From contig PBNP01000024.1 in the NCBI GenBank assembly GCA_002723295.1, positions 20,018-84,017 on the forward strand: DNA of 64,000 nt. Direction: 5' to 3'. A program made the translations under genes and the position numbers. Below the pieces are notes generated by a model. It was not told where the DNA came from. It ran no database searches and saw only the letters and a list, made by a program, of their open reading frames with translations. This stretch comes from Flavobacteriaceae bacterium (GTDB taxonomy: Bacteria; Bacteroidota; Bacteroidia; Flavobacteriales; Flavobacteriaceae). Below are positions 1 through 9,313 of this stretch, in pieces. Each line of letters begins with the position of its first letter. The stretch's first letter is position 1.

Positions 1-21
1 TCTTTATATAATTTGGGTTGA

Positions 22-1437
22 TTATTCTGTTATTGGAATTCCAAAATAGAATTCTAGTACTTTCAGTTTAAAAATATAATCAAATTTAGCTCTAACTCGA
101 TCTGAAATTGATTGCTCATATCTTTGCTGAGCCTGAACATAATCAAAGGCATTCATAGCTCCAGCTTCATATCTATTTTGAGCAACATTGAAGGCATCTT
201 TTCTTGAAAATAGAGTTTTTTGAACTGCCTCATAAAATTTATAGGCTCCACGAGTATCATTAAACGCCTGATTAATAGTACTTTCTAAATTAAGTTTTTG
301 TTCTTCAAATGCATTTTTATTTCTTTCAAGATTAATCTTAGCTTTCTTTACAGAGTTTCTAGCAGAAAAACCATTAAAAATTGGAATATTTAGACTTAAT
401 CCATAATTGTGTCCTTCATTATTTCTTAGTTGCTCTGCAAAAGACAAATGGGGAGCAATTGTAGTTTCTTCTATAGACCTAACTACAGATTCTCCACTAG
501 AAAGCACATACCCTATAGGTATTTCAGTAAAATCTCCAGAGCCAATTAATCTGTTAGAATATCCTAAGCGATTTGAATAACTATAGAAAGCTCTTAAGGT
601 TGGTTTTAGCGTACCCTTAGCTAGCTCAACATCCTTCTCTGCAATATTGATATTAATAATTCCTAGCTTTATATCACTACGGAAAGTAAGTGCTTTTTCA
701 AAGATTGCTTTAGGATTTTTCTCTAATATTTGAGAAAATGGAATATCAAAATTTTGTTCTACTATATCAAAGTTTTGAAAATCTGTAATTTGTAATAATT
801 GAGCTAAACTTATTTGTGAAAGAGCAAGATTGTTTTCAGCCTGTATTATAGATTGCTCTTGAGCTGCTTTATTTGCCTCTAACTCAAAAATATCGCTATT
901 TGTTAATACACCAGCTTGTATTAATGAAGTAGTTCTGTTTAATTGCTCTATTGTTATAATTAGTTGACTCTTTTGTGCCTTAAGAAGTTCTTTATTAAAC
1001 AAAATTTGTAAATACCCATTAGCTACTAAAAGAAGAATATCATCAGTCATATCCTGTAATTGATATTGTCTAGCAAGGATACTAAGGTTAGCCCTATGTA
1101 GTTGATTTATATTTTGTAGCCCATTGTAAATATTCAAAGAAATATTTCCGCCCATGGATGAGAATTGTGTAGTCATATTTTCAATTAGCCCTGTTGTTAT
1201 ATTCTGGTTAAGTCCAACATTCCAAGAGTGGGAAGATTGGGCATTAATATTAGGTAAAAAATTTCCTATAGCACTTGATTTATCAATTGCAGCATTTTCT
1301 AATTCAAGTGTAGTTTGTTTAATTGATATGTTTTTATCTAAAGCCATTTTAACACATTCCTCCAAAGTCAATTTTTGTGACAAAACATAATTGCTAAGAC
1401 ATATAACCAATAAACCAAAAGTTAATTTTTTCCTCAT
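22..1437 (-). CDS. TolC family outer membrane efflux protein
   Basis: 471-aa ORF with signal peptide and TolC/OEP-like coiled-coil repeats; downstream of HlyD and ABC permease genes. Confidence 0.9.
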   Translation of the reverse strand: MRKKLTFGLLVICLSNYVLSQKLTLEECVKMALDKNISIKQTTLELENAAIDKSSAIGNFLPNINAQSSHSWNVGLNQNITTGLIENMTTQFSSMGGNISLNIYNGLQNINQLHRANLSILARQYQLQDMTDDILLLVANGYLQILFNKELLKAQKSQLIITIEQLNRTTSLIQAGVLTNSDIFELEANKAAQEQSIIQAENNLALSQISLAQLLQITDFQNFDIVEQNFDIPFSQILEKNPKAIFEKALTFRSDIKLGIININIAEKDVELAKGTLKPTLRAFYSYSNRLGYSNRLIGSGDFTEIPIGYVLSSGESVVRSIEETTIAPHLSFAEQLRNNEGHNYGLSLNIPIFNGFSARNSVKKAKINLERNKNAFEEQKLNLESTINQAFNDTRGAYKFYEAVQKTLFSRKDAFNVAQNRYEAGAMNAFDYVQAQQRYEQSISDRVRAKFDYIFKLKVLEFYFGIPITE

Positions 1438-1465
1438 TTTATATTATTAAAAATTTTTATAAAGC

Positions 1466-2599
1466 CTATTTATCTTCATCAGACTCTTCTTCTTTATCAC
1501 CTATTTTTTTAGATTCTGTCTTGTTCCAGACTTTAATTTTATCCTCAATTGAAAGGCCAGAAATTATCTCAACATTTATTCCGTCAGAGATTCCAATTTT
1601 AATATCTCTTCGTTCAAATTTTTGATTATCTTCTTGAATTTCAACATAGGCTTCTTGTGTATCTTTATCAAACTGGAGTAAAGATTCAGAAATTACCATT
1701 ACATTTTCTTTTTTTTCTAAAACTATAGATGCATTAGCACTATATCCAGCCCTAACATTAATTGTGTCATTTAAAACTACATCTCCCTCAATTTTAAATT
1801 TCACCGCTCCTTGTTCTTCATTTCCTTTAGGTGCAATAAATTTTAATTTAGCCATAAATTCCTTGTCTTGTATTGCTCCCAAATTTATAGTTAAAGGCAT
1901 ATTAATGCTTAGTTTTCCAACTTCTGCTTCATCAACTTTTCCTTCAAAAATCATTTTGGATAAGTCAGCAATAGTTGCAATTGTAGTTCCTGCATTAAAA
2001 GTATTACTTTCAACAACCTGATCTCCTTCTTTAACAGGAATTTCTAGTATAGTTCCAGAAACAGATGCTCTAATATTTGTGTTTGCCATTGAAGATCCTC
2101 TTGCAGTTCCTTGAAGAATTACCTGAAGATCACTTTTTGCATTATTTAAATCCTGACTAGATTGTTTTAATCTAAGTGAAGCATTTTGGAATTCTTGTTC
2201 TGAAATGATATCTTTTTCATATAATGTCTTGTTCCTATTAAATTCAATTTTAGCATTTTCTAAAATAATTTTTAATGATGAAACCCTTCCCTTTGCACTA
2301 TTAAGGGAGCCTTCATTTGGAACAACTTTTACTTTTGCCAATAAGTCTCCTTCATTTACTTTATCTCCTTCTTCAACAAAAATCTCTTGAATTATTCCAG
2401 ATATTTGCGGTTTAATCTCAACTTCGTCCTCAGGAATTACCTTTCCAGTAACTACAGTTTTCTTTTCTATTGAACTAATAAATGGAGTTCCTATTTCAAA
2501 ATCAATTACAGATTTACTGTTGGTCTTTATAAAATAGGCTACAGCGAATAATCCTGCAAGTATAAATAGTGTAATTAATGTATATTTTAATGTTTTCAT
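1466..2599 (-). CDS. HlyD/MFP-family efflux RND/ABC periplasmic adaptor subunit
   Basis: N-terminal TM, lipoyl-like 'VTGKVIPEDEVEIKPQISGIIQEIFVEEGDKVNEGDLLAKV' motif, long coiled coil. Confidence 0.9.
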   Translation of the reverse strand: MKTLKYTLITLFILAGLFAVAYFIKTNSKSVIDFEIGTPFISSIEKKTVVTGKVIPEDEVEIKPQISGIIQEIFVEEGDKVNEGDLLAKVKVVPNEGSLNSAKGRVSSLKIILENAKIEFNRNKTLYEKDIISEQEFQNASLRLKQSSQDLNNAKSDLQVILQGTARGSSMANTNIRASVSGTILEIPVKEGDQVVESNTFNAGTTIATIADLSKMIFEGKVDEAEVGKLSINMPLTINLGAIQDKEFMAKLKFIAPKGNEEQGAVKFKIEGDVVLNDTINVRAGYSANASIVLEKKENVMVISESLLQFDKDTQEAYVEIQEDNQKFERRDIKIGISDGINVEIISGLSIEDKIKVWNKTESKKIGDKEEESDEDK

Positions 2600-2614
2600 T
2601 TTTTTAATTTTTAA

Positions 2615-3892
2615 TTATTCTTCTCTTAATGCATCAATTGGTTTTATGCTAACTGCTCTTTGTGCTGGAATTAGACCAATTAATGTACCTAGAGTTACCA
2701 TTATTAATAATGCGCCGATAACAAATGAAATAGGAACAGTAGGATTGGTATAGGGAAAATCTTTTAAATCAACCGTGAAATAATTAATAGTTGCTAATAC
2801 AAAAGCTCCTAAAATAATTCCAAGAATTCCAGCCACTACAGTTAAAAAAACTGATTCCAATATTATTTGTGCTCTAACTTCACCTGGGGTAGCTCCTAAA
2901 GCTCTTCTTACACCTAATTCTCTAGTTCTTTCTTTTACAGATATTAACAGAATGTTTCCGATTCCAATTACACCAGCTATAATTGTAGCTATTCCTACTA
3001 TAAGTGATAAAAATGTCATCCCTCTTGCAAAACCTATGATGTTATTAAATACTTCACCTAAATTGAATGATCCAAATGCTCTTTTATCTATTGGAGAAAC
3101 CCTATGAATCATTTTTAATGTTTGTTTAATATCTTCTTCAACTTTAATAACATCTGCATTTTCATATGCTGCGATATTAAACCAGCCTACCTCATCCCCA
3201 GTATTATATAAAGTTTTAAAAGTGGTGAATGGAATAAATACATCAGAATCAGAATCAAAAGGACTGCCTTGTCTGAAAACCAAAATTCCTATTACCTTAA
3301 AATAAACATTATCAATTCTGATATACTCACCTATTGCATTCTCATTAGATTCAAAAAGGTCAGTAAATGTTCTCTCACCAATAACACAAACTTTACGATT
3401 GTTTTTTATATCCTCCTCATTAATAAATCTTCCGCCATCATATATTTGTTGAGTCGAAATTTTCCTAAATTCAGGAAAATCCCCATAAATAGCATAATTG
3501 CCCGAATTAGTTCCACGAACAATATTAGCTGGTGACCCCCCTGAAAAGCTTCCTCTAGAATTTCTAGGAACAATATATTTTATCTCAGGAACTCTTTTTC
3601 TTAATAAATCAACATCTTGAATTTTTAAAGTAGGTCTTCTACCAATTTTAAATCCGTCGTAAGGAACACTTGTAGATTGAGCCCAAACAAAAAGAGAGTT
3701 CATGGCTACATTTTCAAATGCTCTTTCAAAACCATTATCTAATCCCTTAGCTGCTCCTGAAAGTGTAATGTAAATGAAAATCCCCCATAAAACTCCTATA
3801 ATAGTAATAATAGTTCTAACTTTATTTTTTTGAATAGATCCAAAAATCTCTTGCCAAGTATCACGATCAAAAATTATTTTAAAACTATTCAT
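2615..3892 (-). CDS. MacB-like ABC transporter permease
   Basis: MacB_PCD + FtsX architecture, 'VKERTRELGVRRALGATPGEVRAQIILES', C-terminal 'SIKPIDALREE'. Confidence 0.9.
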   Translation of the reverse strand: MNSFKIIFDRDTWQEIFGSIQKNKVRTIITIIGVLWGIFIYITLSGAAKGLDNGFERAFENVAMNSLFVWAQSTSVPYDGFKIGRRPTLKIQDVDLLRKRVPEIKYIVPRNSRGSFSGGSPANIVRGTNSGNYAIYGDFPEFRKISTQQIYDGGRFINEEDIKNNRKVCVIGERTFTDLFESNENAIGEYIRIDNVYFKVIGILVFRQGSPFDSDSDVFIPFTTFKTLYNTGDEVGWFNIAAYENADVIKVEEDIKQTLKMIHRVSPIDKRAFGSFNLGEVFNNIIGFARGMTFLSLIVGIATIIAGVIGIGNILLISVKERTRELGVRRALGATPGEVRAQIILESVFLTVVAGILGIILGAFVLATINYFTVDLKDFPYTNPTVPISFVIGALLIMVTLGTLIGLIPAQRAVSIKPIDALREE

Positions 3893-5114
3893 CTCTTAAT
3901 GCAACTATTGGTTTAATTGAAGCAGCACGTTTAGCTGGAATATATCCTGCTATTGCTCCAAAAATTATTAGTATAATTGTAGCAAAAATTGCAGTTGTAG
4001 TATCTATGTATGGGTTTTTTATAAAATAATCCTCTAGTTTTGTTCCTAATGCTTTTAGAAGAAAAATGGCAGCAATCATTCCAAAATAACCTGAAATTGT
4101 TGTAATAAAAATAGACTCTTGAAGTATCATGGAAATTACTGCTCTTGGTGTAGCTCCAAGAGCCTTTCTAATTCCAAGTTCCTTTGTCCTTTCCTTAACT
4201 ACAAAAACCATAATATTTGAAATACCAATAATTCCTGCAATTAATGTTCCTATTCCAACAAATGTTACAATAATTTGTAGAATACTTGCAAATTGCTGAT
4301 TTTCTTCCAAACGTTTAGACACATTTCTAATAAATACACCTTTGGAGTCTTTTGGGTCAATATCTTTTCTGTCTTTCATAAAAAGTCTAAGTTGTTTTTC
4401 AAATCCAATAGCCCCAGCATAACCTAACTCTGGTTTAAAGGCAACAATAATTTGATCAACTTTATCATTATTTTTCTCTATTAGCTGTCTAGTTGTATAG
4501 GGAATATATATAATTCTTTCTTCATTATCTCCTCCAGAATCTTGAAAAACTCCAACTACTTTGAAGGCAATATCTCCTATTTGAATAAATTGCCCTAAAG
4601 GTTCCTCTTTTTTAAATAAATCTGTAACCACAAGTCTTCCTATTACAGCATGCTTTGTTCTTTCTATTAAATCATTCTCATTTAAGTATCTCCCTTTCAT
4701 TATAACTGTTTTCTCAACAAATTGATGAGGAGGGGCAACTCCTCTAGTTGGGTAGTTGTTTGACTCACTTTTATACCTTGTATCTGCATATCTAGAAATT
4801 CTAGGGGTAATATATTCTAAGAAAAAGGGGAAGTTAAGTTTAATTGCTTCTATATCATTGTTATTGAACTCAATTTGACGATTTGATTTAAAGCCTCTAT
4901 ATGGTTTTGAAGTTTTTCCAGCAAATAAAAACATGGTGTTTGTAGCGTCATCCAAAAAAAATTCTTTAAATGTGTTTTTAAGACCATTTCCAAATCCAAA
5001 TAAAATTATGAATATAAAAATTCCCAAAGCCACTGTGAATCCTGATAAAAATGTCCGAAGTTTATTTTTCCCTATTGTTTCAAATATTTCCTGCCAAGTA
5101 TCTCTTTTATACAT
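3885..5114 (-). CDS. MacB-like ABC transporter permease (paralogue of the adjacent gene)
   Basis: 'VKERTKELGIRKALGATPRAVISMILQES', C-terminal 'SIKPIVALRDE'; 8-nt overlap with both neighbouring genes. Confidence 0.9.
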   Translation of the reverse strand: MYKRDTWQEIFETIGKNKLRTFLSGFTVALGIFIFIILFGFGNGLKNTFKEFFLDDATNTMFLFAGKTSKPYRGFKSNRQIEFNNNDIEAIKLNFPFFLEYITPRISRYADTRYKSESNNYPTRGVAPPHQFVEKTVIMKGRYLNENDLIERTKHAVIGRLVVTDLFKKEEPLGQFIQIGDIAFKVVGVFQDSGGDNEERIIYIPYTTRQLIEKNNDKVDQIIVAFKPELGYAGAIGFEKQLRLFMKDRKDIDPKDSKGVFIRNVSKRLEENQQFASILQIIVTFVGIGTLIAGIIGISNIMVFVVKERTKELGIRKALGATPRAVISMILQESIFITTISGYFGMIAAIFLLKALGTKLEDYFIKNPYIDTTTAIFATIILIIFGAIAGYIPAKRAASIKPIVALRDE

Positions 5115-5808
5115 GTTTTAAAGCTTTGACTTGTTGTATTTTTTTATCTTCCACTATAATTCCATCCTTTAGCTTAACAACACGTTTACACATTTTTGCA
5201 ATGTCTCTTTCATGAGTAACTACTAAAATTGTTTTTCCTTCTTCATTTATTTTTTGAATTACATCCATGACTTCGTATGATGTTGTCGAATCTAAAGCGC
5301 CAGTAGGTTCATCAGCTAATAAAACTTTTGGCTGAGCGGCCATTGCTCTTGCTATTGCAACCCTTTGTTTTTGTCCTCCTGACAATTCACTTGGAAGATG
5401 CTTTGCCCACTCAGTTAGTCCTACTTTTTCAAGATATTCTAATCCTGACTTTTGACGTTCTTTACGCCCAACTCCTTGGTAATACAATGGCAGAGAAACA
5501 TTCTCTAAAGCATTCTTATAGTTGATTAAATTAAATGATTGAAAAACAAATCCTAAGAATTTGTTCCTGTATTTTGCAGCTTTGGTTTCATCTAAATCTT
5601 TTATCAAAACCCCATCAAGAGTATAGCTTCCTTTATCTAATAAATCTAACATCCCTATTATATTTAAAAGAGTAGATTTTCCTGATCCTGATGATCCCAT
5701 AATTGCGACCAATTCACCTTCATTCACGTTAAAGTCGATGCCTTTTAAAACATGTAAAGAGTTTGATCCCATTTTGTATGATTTATGAAGGTTTTTTATT
5801 TGTATCAT
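5107..5808 (-). CDS. ABC transporter ATP-binding protein (LolD/MacB-type)
   Basis: Walker A 'GSSGSGKSTLLN', signature 'LSGGQKQRVAIARA', Walker B 'VLLADEPTGALD'. Confidence 0.95.
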   Translation of the reverse strand: MIQIKNLHKSYKMGSNSLHVLKGIDFNVNEGELVAIMGSSGSGKSTLLNIIGMLDLLDKGSYTLDGVLIKDLDETKAAKYRNKFLGFVFQSFNLINYKNALENVSLPLYYQGVGRKERQKSGLEYLEKVGLTEWAKHLPSELSGGQKQRVAIARAMAAQPKVLLADEPTGALDSTTSYEVMDVIQKINEEGKTILVVTHERDIAKMCKRVVKLKDGIIVEDKKIQQVKALKHV

Positions 5809-5828
5809 AAGGAAAATTTAAAACTGTG

Positions 5829-5836
5829 CAAATTTA
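5829..5836 (-). promoter_or_regulatory. Bacteroidota -7 promoter box TAAATTTG (TAnnTTTG) upstream of the efflux operon
   Basis: Minus strand TAAATTTG 21 nt upstream of the ABC ATPase ATG. Confidence 0.45.
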
Positions 5837-5846
5837 ATTTTTTTTA

Positions 5847-6134
5847 CTATTTATGTTGTTTAAGTGATTCAAGATTTTTAAAAAAGTTTTCAAAGGCTTT
5901 TCTGCCATTAAAAGTTATTCTGCATTTGGTTAAGGGATAATTATTTTCAAAGGATTTTTTAATTTTTATATATCCAGCACCACTAAGTTTTTTTAACTGG
6001 ATACTTAAATTTCCTTTTGAAGCACCTGAAACTTCAATTAACTTTTTAAAATTGGTGTTTTCAACAGAAAATAAAAATGAAATTATTTTTAACCTTATAG
6101 GGTTAAAAAGTAATTTATCTAAATCTTTATTCAT
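5847..6134 (-). CDS. Winged-helix DNA-binding transcriptional regulator (ArsR/MarR-like)
   Basis: Protein from internal Met 'MNKDLDKLLFNPIRLKIISFLFSVENTNFKKLIEVSGASKGNLSIQLKKLSGAGYIKIKK'; the listed ORF start at 6185 adds residues from the overlapping upstream gene. Confidence 0.8.
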   Translation of the reverse strand: MNKDLDKLLFNPIRLKIISFLFSVENTNFKKLIEVSGASKGNLSIQLKKLSGAGYIKIKKSFENNYPLTKCRITFNGRKAFENFFKNLESLKQHK

Positions 6135-6705
6135 TTTTTTTATTGTAATAAAGACTAAACCCAGGAATAAGACAACCAAAAACAAGTGCTAAAATATTAA
6201 AGATAAAAATATTCAAGTCTGTAATTATATAAGTTAGAATATATAATATAAAAACTGATACGCCTCCTAAAGCCACAGGTTTTGATCTAATTATTAAACC
6301 TGTAGCTAGAACAGCTCCTCCAAGCAAAATAATTACATTTTGAATCATTGAATATGCCCCAGATTGAGAAACAAATGAAGTAACCATAAGAATACACCAA
6401 GAGAAAATAAATACTCCCCAAAGAATCTTTATTGCCCTACCTAAATAGGTTTCATAACCAACTTTTTTTGAAGCTCTGAAATTGTAATAAGATGTATAAC
6501 AGACTCCTAAAAGAGGAAAAATTGTCCAATATAAAAAAGCTGAATTTTCAAAATATTGAATAACTTCTGGAAACAAAAAATGAATTAAGCTCATTATAAT
6601 TATTAGGAACCCCCAAAAAATAAAATTGAACCCTAAAGGCCTTATACTTTCTTTGGTTTTAGAAATTGTGTTATTTATTAATCTAATTTGTTCTTCTGTA
6701 TTCAT
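6127..6705 (-). CDS. Multi-pass membrane protein of unknown function, adjacent to the regulator
   Basis: 192-aa ORF with several hydrophobic segments; overlaps the regulator start. Confidence 0.75.
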   Translation of the reverse strand: MNTEEQIRLINNTISKTKESIRPLGFNFIFWGFLIIIMSLIHFLFPEVIQYFENSAFLYWTIFPLLGVCYTSYYNFRASKKVGYETYLGRAIKILWGVFIFSWCILMVTSFVSQSGAYSMIQNVIILLGGAVLATGLIIRSKPVALGGVSVFILYILTYIITDLNIFIFNILALVFGCLIPGFSLYYNKKNE

Positions 6706-6721
6706 TTTAAAATAATTTTTA

Positions 6722-6729
6722 CAAATATA
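6722..6729 (-). promoter_or_regulatory. Bacteroidota -7 promoter box TATATTTG
   Basis: TAnnTTTG match on minus strand, 16 nt between box and ATG at 6705. Confidence 0.4.
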
Positions 6730-6765
6730 AACTAGTTTATTCTATAAACCAACTTTTTAAAAAAT

Positions 6766-6990
6766 TTATCTTTTATATATCTTGTAGATTCTCCATCCAA
6801 CTAAAGCAACTAATATATAAGGTATTGCCATCAAATAAACTATTCCATTATTAATGCCTTCTGCAGTTTGCTGACCTTCCTCTGATTCTAAAACAGCTCT
6901 ACACATAGAACATTGGGCATGAAGAAAATCAAAAGAAATTGTAACAATTATTGTAATTAATAATATTATTTTAATAGACTTAGATAACAT
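6766..6990 (-). CDS. Small membrane protein with CxxC motif (CSMC)
   Basis: 74-aa ORF with signal sequence/TM and 'HAQCSMCRAVLES'; 11-nt overlap with the DUF420 gene. Confidence 0.75.
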   Translation of the reverse strand: MLSKSIKIILLITIIVTISFDFLHAQCSMCRAVLESEEGQQTAEGINNGIVYLMAIPYILVALVGWRIYKIYKR

Positions 6991-7522
6991 AGTATGGTGA
7001 TATCATTAAATAAACAATAACTCCCGTGATGGCTATATATAGCCATATTGGAAATGTTATTTTAGCAATTTTCTTATGATCTGCAAAAAGCTTTGATATT
7101 GCTCTAACATATGTGATTAAAACCATAGGAATGATACCAATGGACAAAACTATGTGAGTTATTAAAATAAAAAAATAAATATACCTAACTAAACCTTCTC
7201 CTCCATATGGGGTTGGAACAGTTGTCATGTGATAAGCCACATACATTAACAAAAAAACTACAGATAGAGCAATTGCCATTTTCATTAATTTTTCATGAAA
7301 ATCTATTTTCTTTTTTTTGATGGCAAAATATGCAATTATTAAAATAAAAGATGTTAAGGCATTTATACCAGCATATATAGGCGGTAAAAAATGAAGAGGT
7401 TTTGCATTTGGCAATCTAACGCCAAATAAAATTGCAACAGCTACTGGAACAGCAACAGAAACAACAATAATCCACTTTTTATATTTAAGTGTTTTGGATT
7501 CAGAATTTTGTGATTTTAACAT
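6980..7522 (-). CDS. DUF420 family membrane protein (cytochrome oxidase-associated)
   Basis: 180 aa, multi-TM with conserved His; located between SCO1 and the CxxC membrane protein. Confidence 0.85.
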   Translation of the reverse strand: MLKSQNSESKTLKYKKWIIVVSVAVPVAVAILFGVRLPNAKPLHFLPPIYAGINALTSFILIIAYFAIKKKKIDFHEKLMKMAIALSVVFLLMYVAYHMTTVPTPYGGEGLVRYIYFFILITHIVLSIGIIPMVLITYVRAISKLFADHKKIAKITFPIWLYIAITGVIVYLMISPYYVI

Positions 7523-7528
7523 AATATA

Positions 7529-8227
7529 TTATTCATTTAATAATAGCGGGATGTCTTCTATGAGCATTTCTGTCCCTTCTTGTATATTAGAATCCTCTTG
7601 GTCAATTCCTAAGTAATATACTATAGGATTTCCATATGGGTCCAATCTTGATCTGATAAACCCTTGTTTGTCTATTAAAGCAAAATACCCTTGATGCTCA
7701 AAACCACCAGCAACCTCTGGGTTTATTGATGAAAATATATTAAACCCATTGTTAGATAAATCAAATACTGCTTCTTTTGTAGAAGTTAGAAAGTGCCAGT
7801 TTTTTGAAAACACTTCATATAGATTAGCATATTTTTTAAGGATGTTAGGTGTGTCATTTTCTGGATCAATAGTAAAAGATGCAATACCAAAATCGGCTCT
7901 TTCACCAAAGGCGGTTTCCAATCTCTTCATGTTTTTATTCATAATTGGACAAATACTTGGACATCTTGTGAAGAAAAACTCAACAATGTAAACTTTATTA
8001 TAAAAATCCTCATTAGAAATTAACAAACTGTCTTGGTTAGTCATTAAAAACGAAGGCACTTTTTTTGCTTCACCATTAATAGATATATATGATAAAGGTT
8101 TTGCTTTAGTTGATCTGTTGTTTTCTACTATTTTGGAGTTTTTAACCCTGTCTAAAATAGAAGGAACAATTATAATTGATAAAACTAAAATTATCACACC
8201 TAGAAAAAAGTAGTACCATTTTTTCAT
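7529..8227 (-). CDS. SCO1/SenC family copper chaperone
   Basis: TM anchor plus 'VEFFFTRCPSICPIMNKNMKRLE' (CxxxCP) and C-terminal 'GGFEHQGYFALIDKQGFIRSR'. Confidence 0.9.
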   Translation of the reverse strand: MKKWYYFFLGVIILVLSIIIVPSILDRVKNSKIVENNRSTKAKPLSYISINGEAKKVPSFLMTNQDSLLISNEDFYNKVYIVEFFFTRCPSICPIMNKNMKRLETAFGERADFGIASFTIDPENDTPNILKKYANLYEVFSKNWHFLTSTKEAVFDLSNNGFNIFSSINPEVAGGFEHQGYFALIDKQGFIRSRLDPYGNPIVYYLGIDQEDSNIQEGTEMLIEDIPLLLNE

Positions 8228-8238
8228 AATTGAAACCT

Positions 8239-8889
8239 TTATCTAATTGAATATTTTTTTAAAGCTAAACGATATTCAGCTAGTATAACTTTTATATCAT
8301 CCTCCATCTTATTATTTATTTCAGCAACAGATCGTGCATCAAAACCATAAAGAGTTCCAATATCATCATCATCACGACCTCTTAGGTTCAAATTTCTATC
8401 AATAATAAAAGCATATGGTGAACTATTTTTAGAGTCTAAATTTAAAGGAGCGTTTAAACTTAAAAAGTGTTTATGAATTGCATTGACAGATCCTTTTAAG
8501 AATTTCCAATTTATTAGATCAGTTCCAACGCCAGATTTGAGTTCTTCTTTTAATCCCATGACTTCATCTTCTTGATCTTCGGTAATTAAAATTACAAATT
8601 GAAAATCTTTAAACTTGTAAAATCGTTTATAAATTTTTTGATTTAAATTAAAAGCTTCACCTTTTTTTAAAGAAATATCTGACCCCCAATAGCAAAGAAC
8701 TGTTATATGCCCTTTTAGACTTACATCTTTTCCGTTAAGTGAAGTAAAATCAGATACTTCAAACACGTTTGTAGTTAGAACTGGAAGTTTTGCAAAATTG
8801 TTCTTTCCTGATGCAAAAAACAAATAAATAAATACAGGAAAAATAAATAGCACCCCAAGAACAAGAATCTTTTCTGTTTCCTTTTTCAT
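8239..8889 (-). CDS. Membrane-anchored thioredoxin-like protein of the cytochrome oxidase cluster
   Basis: 216 aa, N-terminal TM, redoxin-like 'HITVLCYWGSD...AFIIDRNLNLRGR'; no CxxC. Confidence 0.6.
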   Translation of the reverse strand: MKKETEKILVLGVLFIFPVFIYLFFASGKNNFAKLPVLTTNVFEVSDFTSLNGKDVSLKGHITVLCYWGSDISLKKGEAFNLNQKIYKRFYKFKDFQFVILITEDQEDEVMGLKEELKSGVGTDLINWKFLKGSVNAIHKHFLSLNAPLNLDSKNSSPYAFIIDRNLNLRGRDDDDIGTLYGFDARSVAEINNKMEDDIKVILAEYRLALKKYSIR

Positions 8890-8919
8890 ATAAAATTATA
8901 ACGCTTTATAGCTCAGTTT

Positions 8920-9303
8920 TTAAAAGTTCCAGCTTACAAATCCTCTCTCCATAATATCATAAATATAGTCTCCCTCTATTAATAAAATGAAAACCAAATA
9001 AGGTATAAGTATTATTAATGGTAAGATTATAGAGTTTTTCAATCCATCATTCTCATCACGAACATGCATAAAATCCCACGCTATATAATAGGCTTTGACA
9101 ATTGTTAAAAAAATAAAAATCCAATTGAGCAATTTCATTTTTAAAAAAGGAATCATTAATATTTGAGGCTTTGTAATTCCTAAAGCTACCTCAATTATTG
9201 TGACTATCGATAAAAAAATCAGTACCCCCCAAATTTTTTGTTCGTTAGACTTAAACTTTAGAAGTCCTTTAAAAATTGCGAGTTTTTGTGAATCGTGTCC
9301 CAT
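8920..9303 (-). CDS. Cytochrome c oxidase subunit IV-like (caa3_CtaG/COX4 pro type) membrane protein
   Basis: 127 aa, three TM segments, 'YIAWDFMHVRDENDGLK'; directly downstream of subunit III. Confidence 0.8.
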   Translation of the reverse strand: MGHDSQKLAIFKGLLKFKSNEQKIWGVLIFLSIVTIIEVALGITKPQILMIPFLKMKLLNWIFIFLTIVKAYYIAWDFMHVRDENDGLKNSIILPLIILIPYLVFILLIEGDYIYDIMERGFVSWNF

Positions 9304-9313
9304 AATTTATAAA

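Noticed and set aside
1154-1390. Plus-strand ORFs of 60-137 aa antisense to strong minus-strand genes (e.g. 1154-1390, 30004-30417, 15554-15817, 39091-39321)
   Set aside because: All lie wholly opposite confidently assigned genes, show low-complexity translations and no recognisable domains.
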